From the NCBI RefSeq assembly GCF_954871325.1, contig NC_088779.1, positions 18,106,846 to 18,170,845 of the forward strand: DNA of 64,000 bases, written 5' to 3'. This DNA comes from Gordionus sp. m RMFG-2023. Its lineage: Eukaryota > Nematomorpha > Gordioida > Chordodea > Parachordodidae. The notes beneath the pieces are model-generated. The model saw only the letters and a list, made by a program, of their open reading frames with translations. It had not been told where the DNA came from and searched no databases. Positions 12,801-21,800 of this stretch are shown one piece after another. The position numbers and the translations under genes are program-made. Position 1 is the first letter of the stretch. Every line of letters begins with the position of its first letter.

Positions 12801-15800
12801 AAAAGATTTTGCACCATTAGTCCTCTTCTCATAATCCTTTCTCTGTTTGATCTGAGCTGTGCCAATATTTTGTACAGCCAGCTCTGTTATTTTCTTGAGA
12901 TGCGCCATTTTTATATCTAACTCTTCCCTTAGACATTCGTCAATTTTTATTTTTGCCATGACCTCTGTAAGCATAATACATCATTAATTTTATTTTGTAA
13001 CTAAATAATAATTAAAAATATAATTTTAAAGATTATCTCTACTGTCATAGGACGTCGCAGTTTCTGACCATACATCAGTTCATAGGGTGAAAATTCTGTA
13101 GAAGAATGTATGCAAGAATTGTAGGTCCCACACATCCCTACTAAAGCGTCCGGCCAGTCAGTTGGGATATCCAAAACCGATTTTGCTATTTGGTTCTGGA
13201 TTGTTCTATTAACTCTCTCAACCAAACCATTTGTGGGTGGTAGGCGGAGGTTATTCTCTGTACTATCCCACAATATTTATGGAATTCTGTGCAAACATTG
13301 TTACAGAATTCCCTACCCTGATCATTTATCTGAATTTATATATTATTAGTTTTATTAAATTAAAAACAAATAAAATTCAAAGTTAAAATTGATATTTTTA
13401 ATTTTATTACTTCATAACATTGGTGGGTGTTGACAATAATGTATAAGGCTTTCACAACAGATTTAGCTGTTTTATCCTTTATAGGAATGGTCATTAAATA
13501 TTTTGAGAAATAACATATTGCACATATAATATATTTAAAATTTTCTTTAGACTCTGGCATCTGGATTAAATTGATGCCAATTTGATACAAAGACTTTGGT
13601 ACAACCTTTATATTATGCATAACATTTGAACTTTTATCAAAACGACTGTTTGATTTTTGACAAACCTCACAGGATTTGATAAACTCCCTAATGTGTTTAT
13701 TGCTTCCTAACCAATAAAAGCTATAAAAAAATTAATTAAGATAATGTTGCAAATGTTTACTTTTCAGTTATTATTTGATTAGTTTTATTTATCCCCAGAT
13801 GCCCTCCCATGGAAATACCTGGAATGTATCATTTTAATTATCTTCCTTTGTTCATCTCCTGACCATATAACTTTTCTTTCTTCTAAAATAATATATCATT
13901 ATATTATATACATAATAATAAGCAGAAAAAATAAAAACAATCAATGGCTTAAAGATTTATAATGAAAAATTGCATTGAAAATTTTATATTTATACATTAT
14001 AAAGTATCTGACATTTACTTTTACCCAAAGTGTTAACTTCTGCAATGTTAAATTTTATATTTATAATAATATTAGGTGATGTTGCAGAAATAATAAATTA
14101 TGTGATAATCTAAATTAAATTTTAGTTGTATAAATAGCACTTATCTTATAATGCCTATATGTAAAATCTTAGTAAATATATTAAATGTTCTTATATATAT
14201 AAACATAAAATACATTAAAATAATTTGAAATAAAAAATACACTTACATCCTGATTTACCTATAAAATAAATTAATTAAGACTTTAACAAAAATATATGAA
14301 ATGTTTTAATCAAATTTAATAATTATCCTAAATTTAAAAAATAAATTAATATATATATAAACCTATATACATTATGACAATTTGAAATAAAAAAATATCT
14401 AAAATTTACTTTCCCCTATCATGTAGTAAAGATTGTCATCTTTTATCTTGTAGGACGTGCTTTTTCTAATAAAGTTAGACTTATTGACATTAAGTGGAAT
14501 TTTTGAAAATTTTAAAAATTCATTTATTTTGGGAGAAATTATCACCAAAAATATTTATAAAATATAATATATATTGTTAGTTAAAAACTTACTTCATAAT
14601 ACAGGAAATATTCAGGTCATTAATGAATATTAATAAAATATATTTAACCAAGTTTATAGTTCTTGAATATATGTTGTGCATTTCATAAACGCCAAAAAAA
14701 TATCAAAATTTTCTCTACTCAATTTTTTAAAATAATTTGATATTTTTAAAATATTACAAATATTAATTTATTATTATTATGAAATTATATACAAAATAAA
14801 AGTATTATCATAAAATAACCCAAATCAATATAAATATTGGATCGGATTTTCTAAAATCGGCATAGCCTTACTAAATTAGAATAACAATAAATAAGTGTTT
14901 CAATCAATAAAATAAATAAAAATTTTAAAATTGATTAATCATTCAATAATACATGCTCACTATATTATTTCATTTTTTTAATTAATTTATTGGTATTTTT
15001 ATTTCTATCAACACCTAACCCCAAGCCTGGAAAAACTATAGACGAATATACAGTTAAAATTGTACAAGAATTTTATTGTATGGACGAAATAAGCAGAATC
15101 ATGCCAGGCAAGAAAGATTGCGTTTCGATTTTGACCAAAGACGGAAAAAAGAATACCATACATAAGAGATTAATTTTAGATAATTTGAAAGAAATTCATA
15201 TATTTTTTAAAGAAATGAGGTCTGATGTTAAAATTGGTTTTTCGAAATTTGCAAGCATTCGCCCAAAAATTGCATACTCGTTGGAGGTAGTGGTACACAT
15301 GTATGTGATTGTAGCTACCGCCAAATTAATGATCATTGGATCAAATTTAACCAATGATATGGTGCCCTTTAAAACATACAAACATATTTTACACTTAATA
15401 ATTTGTAATTCGCTTCAACCATCCAGTTATATGGGCAAATGTGATAATTGTCCAGGGTCAACACATTTACGCGATCAAATAGAAATATTGTTTTGTTCTA
15501 AGGACATCGAATTTATAACATACAAACAATGGCTATCCGTAGATAGAACCACTCTTGAAACAATGACCAAACCAGTAGGTGAATTTATCAATGCCTTTTT
15601 AAAAAAAATGGAATATTTATTACTCCATTTTTTTATTTCAACGCAACAATCGTTATATCAAAACAATCTAAAATTAAACTTAGACGAAGACCAATATTTA
15701 ATTTTGTAATTTTTAAGAAAACTATAGCTTTATACTTTAGGATGAAGTACAAAATTATCATTAGAATAGGGCTCAATCCACTGCTCATCCTTTTGTTATA

Positions 15801-18800
15801 TATTATAAAGATAATTTTGCCAATATTTGTTGCCTAAATTATGTAATGATATCCGAATCTTTGCAACACAATACAATAGCAGTACATAATTTCAAAAAAA
15901 CATTGGTAAATTTTTTAATTAATAAAATTTGTAGGCCAAATAAAATTTTTTATTTTTCCGATGATAAAAATCGTAAAAATTTTATTAATATTTGCCATCA
16001 TGAGATGGATTAGGCGAAATGAAATTTTTCTGCTATAGCACACTGGAAAAGTGTTTGTGATGGGATTGGTGACACTGTTAAAAGATTAGCCGTTAGAGCT
16101 AGTTTACAAGGCCTTACTCAAAGTAAATAACCACATCATATGAATTGTACGAGTTAAATAAAGAAAATATTAATGTCATATATTTTGAATGGATGACCAA
16201 AATAAATTATGATTATGAAGATTTATTACTCAAGGAAAGATTTTCAAAAACTAGATCTATATCTGGAACACATAACATACACACCTTGATTCCAACAGAT
16301 CTACATCAATTTACAAAACTATTGACCCTGATGACAGAAAACTCCCCTTTTATAGTGCCAAGGGAAATTCAATAGAAAGTACTATAGAATAGTTATCATA
16401 TAATGATGAAAGTATAATTATTGAAGAAATATCAGGATACCTAACGTATCCTTATGATTCTAATTGGTAGCTTTGTTTTAGTGAAAAATTAAAAGCAGGA
16501 TATATAAAGTTTTTAACCCATCCGGACTTTCTAATTCCTTTACATTTCCAAGTATAGACGACACTCTTTACTTGCCCAAATGTCATATCTTAACATTAGT
16601 TTCACTGTTAACTGCTACTGGCCGTAGTTATGCATTGTTGTCACAAGAAAGTAAATGCGCTACCGAAAAATTAGAATCTTTTAAAAGTGAGTTGTTTATT
16701 AGATTTTTAAATTTAAATTATATCAATTATTTTAATATTTAGGGCGCCATATATGAAATGCACAAGATTCTGATTCATATATTCAAGAACTCGAAACTTA
16801 ATTGAACATATTTTATTAATATTCATTAAATATATGTTATATGGGCAAAAAATTTTATAATAAATTTAAATTATAAATAAAGTAATAAATTGAATTTCTT
16901 TTATCGATAGACAATTTCTATAATTGAATGAAAGCCCCATTTATTGTTATTTTCACTTACAAGATGAATAATCCTTTAAATTATATCAAATAGTCTAAGA
17001 AAAACCATTAAAAACTGATTAATATATAATTTATACACTTTTCTAAACATTTTTATCAATTTTGAGAATGAAGATGGCCGCGTCCCAGATTATTTTTTTT
17101 TTTAAATATAAAGGAGAGTTTAATAATGTCTACTAAATTTTTTAAAAAAATTGAAGGTCGTATTATTTTCAAAAAATTGTTTTTAGTCCTATATTAAATA
17201 AAATGACCGGAAATTGGAAAAAAAAATTTTTTAATTTTTTTTATCTAAAGTAGAATCTTTGTACGTAATTTTGATATTAAATTTGTTATTTACAATTATG
17301 TAGTTTTTAAATATGCTTAATTTAATGAAGGCAGATAATGGTAAAAATACGTCATTTTTGCCACTTTGAACCCTAATATCTCCAAAAATATAAAAGATAC
17401 GAGGCTAACATTTTGGCTATTTCTTAACTATACTAACCTTTCTTTGCTTACCAAATTTTAAAAAAAATTGAAGGGGGTCGGCCGAATCGTGGTTGATTTG
17501 TCATGGAATGACCCATTCCTTTCCTTTCTTTTCAAATTAAAATGTATTATATAGAAATATTTCAATTTGACAGTTACATTAAAATCTGACGTTTTAAATT
17601 TGAGAAAATCTAATCCATATTATTTTCGTAATGTGAGATTTTAAAAAAATCCATGAGATTTTGAAATATTGAATAGCCGTGAGATTCTGAATATTTAAAT
17701 GGCCCCCAATGTATTTGAAGCGATAAAAATCAAAATCTCATGAAATCACTTTCACATGGTATGAGCCGTGAGATTTGGTGTGAGAATTCGAAATCTCACG
17801 GCAATCACTTTCACACGCTACAGGTTACTAAAACAGAAATCGATTGAAGATCTTGACAACAGGAAAATATTATAAAATATTCAAAAAAAAATATTATCTT
17901 AAAAAGCATTTATTGGTCAATTGAACGAATCATATTTGATCATTGAAATATATATCTCTATCATTTATTTTAGTAATCTTTATTTTTATCGGTTTTTTGA
18001 ATTAATCTTTTAGCTTTGACTCACTATATCTCCTAAACAATTGAGTTAGAGCTTAAAAAATTAAATTAGGTCCTTACAAAGTATACTAACATCATGCAAT
18101 TTAATTGATTTGAAATAGAACCACGAAACCTGGTTGATTTCATGTGAGATGACCCATTTGTTAGTATTTAATGTCCATATTTTATTTAATTAATGAGAAA
18201 AAAATAAAAAACATTCTTTATTAGATATTTCAGATGAAATATTCAACATTAATTGTAAGTGAATAATTTGGAAAAATTAATGAAATATGATGATTTTACA
18301 AAATAGGTAGCTTTAGGTGGAGGGGAAGATGTTAGGCAAGTTACGACAAGTGCAGACAAAGGTGGTTTTGAAACCAGACTTTATCATCTGATTTACGAGG
18401 AAGAATTCGCAAAAGTACCTGGACATTTTGGTCCTATAAATTCCTTAGCATTTCACCCTGATGGAAAAAGGTTATATAATTAAATTTAGTAAATTAAATA
18501 TCAATGATAAGTGACTATTTAACCCTACCTGGTCAGACATGATATATCAACACCTCAAAAATTTTGTAAATATTATTACTACTAACATTTAGATATTTTA
18601 GCCTATTATTAGTTTTTAAGATATAAACGTTTTTTGGAGAGACAAAGAGACATTGAATTCACATTTTAAAATATATCATCCAGACAACTATAACTTTATT
18701 TATAAATAATTATTATTAAAATTTTAAAAATTAATTTGCTAATATTATTTAGATATTAATAAATTTTATGCCCATTATATTCTTAATTGTTTTTTGTAAC

Positions 18801-21800
18801 AAAAATCTCTTATGAAAATTTTAGTTACCATTTAATCTTCAAATTTTTTAGTTAATCTAATAAGTAATTTAATTATCAAGGATTATGAATATTTGAGTAA
18901 TATATAGAGGTCTGCTAAGTGATTTTTTCATGGCCCAAGCCCGAATTCAAAAAAAATTTGTTGTCAACCCGACTGAATTTTTTTAAATTTGAGTGTGAAT
19001 ATTATAATATCCAAATACAATTAAATATTATGTATATTACCTTAAATAAAAGTTATTTGACCGTCATAATATAATCACTATTTATATTAAGTTGCATTTT
19101 ATTTAAATTGGGAACATATACCTCAGTTTATATATTTAAAAAGCTGAAATACAATAGAATTTAAAAATTATGTTAAAATAATATGCATGATATAATGAAC
19201 ATATTATAAAGATATATCATTATCAATAGTATCGCATAGTGAATAAATGTGGAATATAAATAATAAGAAGTTGAGTTTATCAGACTCTAAACAAGTCCAC
19301 CTATTAACGCTCTTTCACTGCTAGCCAAGGAAGCAGGGATAGGCAGGATTAAAAGCCAAACATTTAAATTGGGAAAGTCGTTTTGATAAGTCATCCACCA
19401 ATTTGAGATTTGTTAAACAATTTAAATATTGAAAATTTGAGGCTATTTAATTAAATAAATATTAGATAAATATATTTTAAGGTAATAGGAAAAACAACCC
19501 ATGGAAAAAAATTCCCCGGAAAAAAACCCAATAGAAAAAAATTAAAAAAAAAAGAAAATCGTTATTTTTTAAAAAAAAATTCTTGTCAATTTTTTTCTCA
19601 ATTTATTATTTTCTTCCCATTTTTGCTTTAAGTCATTGTTAATCTTTATTTTTCTGACCTTTTCTCAATTTTTTTCTTCTCAATTTTCACTTAATTTTTT
19701 TAGTATAACCTAGCAATAATTAATATTGATAAATAATTTTATAAGCGAATTCCACAATCATTAACAGCTATTAAACTCCAAAAAAAAACACAAAATACTT
19801 ACGAAAAAATATTCGAAGTAATAATGTCTAAATGTCAAGAACGGGATTTATTTCCTGATCCATTATATATACATGGATTTCGAAAAGTCTGCTATGAGCG
19901 CGGTTAAACTGTCATTGGTATGATTATTAATATGTTAAATTATTTATATTTATTTTTTCAATTAGGGGATCACATCATAATCAGAGGATGCTTTTACCAT
20001 TTGTGTCAAAGTACCCATAGAAAAATTCAAAAGCTAGGTCTGGAAAGCCAATACAGAACCGATGAAGCCCTAAGCTACTTTTGTGGCATGATGGACGGCT
20101 TAGCATTTGTTCCTTTATGTGATGTGGGCATTGCAATGGCATTCCTTAGATCGGTTACTACGAGTAATGGTAAGGATATTCTTGAATATTTCAATAAAAA
20201 TTACATCAATGGAGTATCAATGGAGGTCAGAAGCAATTCTCAATCCCAGACAGGTCGAATTGGGCCTCGATTTTCTCCATAAACTTGAATCAGAGCACTC
20301 TATCCAACGAATAATTCATAAATAATTAATGCGAAGGTTCGAATCATCGTTTTTCTAATCTGGTTGGGAATAAACACCCATCAATCAGGGTATTGATTAA
20401 AAAAAATGAAATGCGAGGTGGCTGCCGATGAAACCAAACTTGAACGATGGCGTGTAGGTAGTTGGACACCGAAAACAAAATCGTGATGTTCAAATTGGTA
20501 CTGGGTAAAAAAAATATCCCAGTAAAATAACCCATGTATTTTTTATTTTCGTAAAAATTTTTAGCTATAGTAATAAATACAATATCCATCTTATTTATAT
20601 ATTAAGTAGACTAAATTTGACAAATTTTCAATAAGATCTGTTTATTTTATTGATAAATCATTATTATATATATAATTTATTATTAAATTACATTTTTATA
20701 ATATTTTTTTCTAAAATACTAATTTGTCTATACCTTATTAAATCAAAATAAAAATATACCGATATTATTAGATCTTAAGTAAATTCGAAAAAAAATTTCG
20801 GAGTTTTTTTCGGGATTCATATTTTAATTAGCCTGATAGAATATGATGTAAATAAAGTATGGAATAATAATAAAATAATTTGATTTCTGATTGACATATT
20901 AAAATAATTATTTATATATTTATTTATAGGGTCAGGCTTCGGGTTGTACATTTACAACCCAAGCCCTAACATAAAAAATCTTTTATATCCGAATCCGACC
21001 CGTTTTCGGGTCAGGCTAAAGACAACCCACGCAGACCTCTAGATTTATATATGAAGTTAAAAATATGGAATTGACACCACTTAACTATTGAAGGGTTAAA
21101 AAATCAATAAATGATGGAATGGTGATTCCTATAATTTGTATTATAAGAAATAAAACTATTGTTAACAACTTGGAAATAAAAATCTATGAACCGATTTCCT
21201 TTTCTAATACTTATAGTAATTGGAACTGAATTTATATGATAAATGAAAAACCATTAATTTTTTGTGGGGGGAGGGCGGGGATTTAAAAAAATTTGTGGAA
21301 ATATTATCCGTGGCTCAATTTATATGTTTTATGTTGTTTAAAATATTGAATAATTTATTTTAGGAAGTTTAAATTTTTCCATTGCTAACAGATAGTGTTG
21401 TTAAACAGCTCGTTTTGAGCCGATTTTTAAAAACGGCTAACTCAATATTTTAGCAAGAAAAATATTACCTAAGCCTTGAGATTTCGCTATTAGATGTTTA
21501 AACCTTCGGATCATCTATGAGAAGAATCTTCAGTCTTGCGTAATGTTTACCTGGATAAAATACTGTGTTAGCCGTTTTTAAAAATCAGCTCAAATGGAGC
21601 CGTTTAATAACACTATTAACAGAATTTTGACATTGGAACCTTATTAATATTCAGAACTGGAATCCTTTTTAATCCAGCTTTCAAACTCTTAATAAAATAA
21701 ACATTATTCAAATATGTTGTGTAGTGTAAAACTAGTCTATTTCGCCAATTTCAAATTAAGATTATAATCAAAATAATATTGCACAAGCCTCGAATTTGGT

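Larger units (their letters stand above)
11060..13890 (-). pseudogene. Ginger-like transposase: integrase plus OTU domain, decayed
   Basis: Reading on the minus strand from about 13890: a zinc-binding segment (IHSRYFH ... CEVCQ), then an integrase core ([20 protein letters not shown], a second-Asp motif [10 protein letters not shown], and [14 protein letters not shown] with the catalytic Glu), a C-terminal region (12747-12974) with a GPY/F-like FVVGQRF, acidic exons, and finally an OTU cysteine-protease-like domain. The OTU part shows GDGNCF with the nucleophile Cys near 11500, [17 protein letters not shown], and [10 protein letters not shown] with the catalytic His, ending at a stop at 11060-11062. 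Short intron-like gaps with GT/AG ends separate the parts (about 13325-13410, 13730, 12970). The integrase resembles Gypsy-type integrases used by Ginger DNA transposons, some of which are known to carry OTU. The first catalytic Asp appears to be Asn (GINLIQMP), and frameshifts are present, so the copy is probably dead. Confidence 0.8.
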
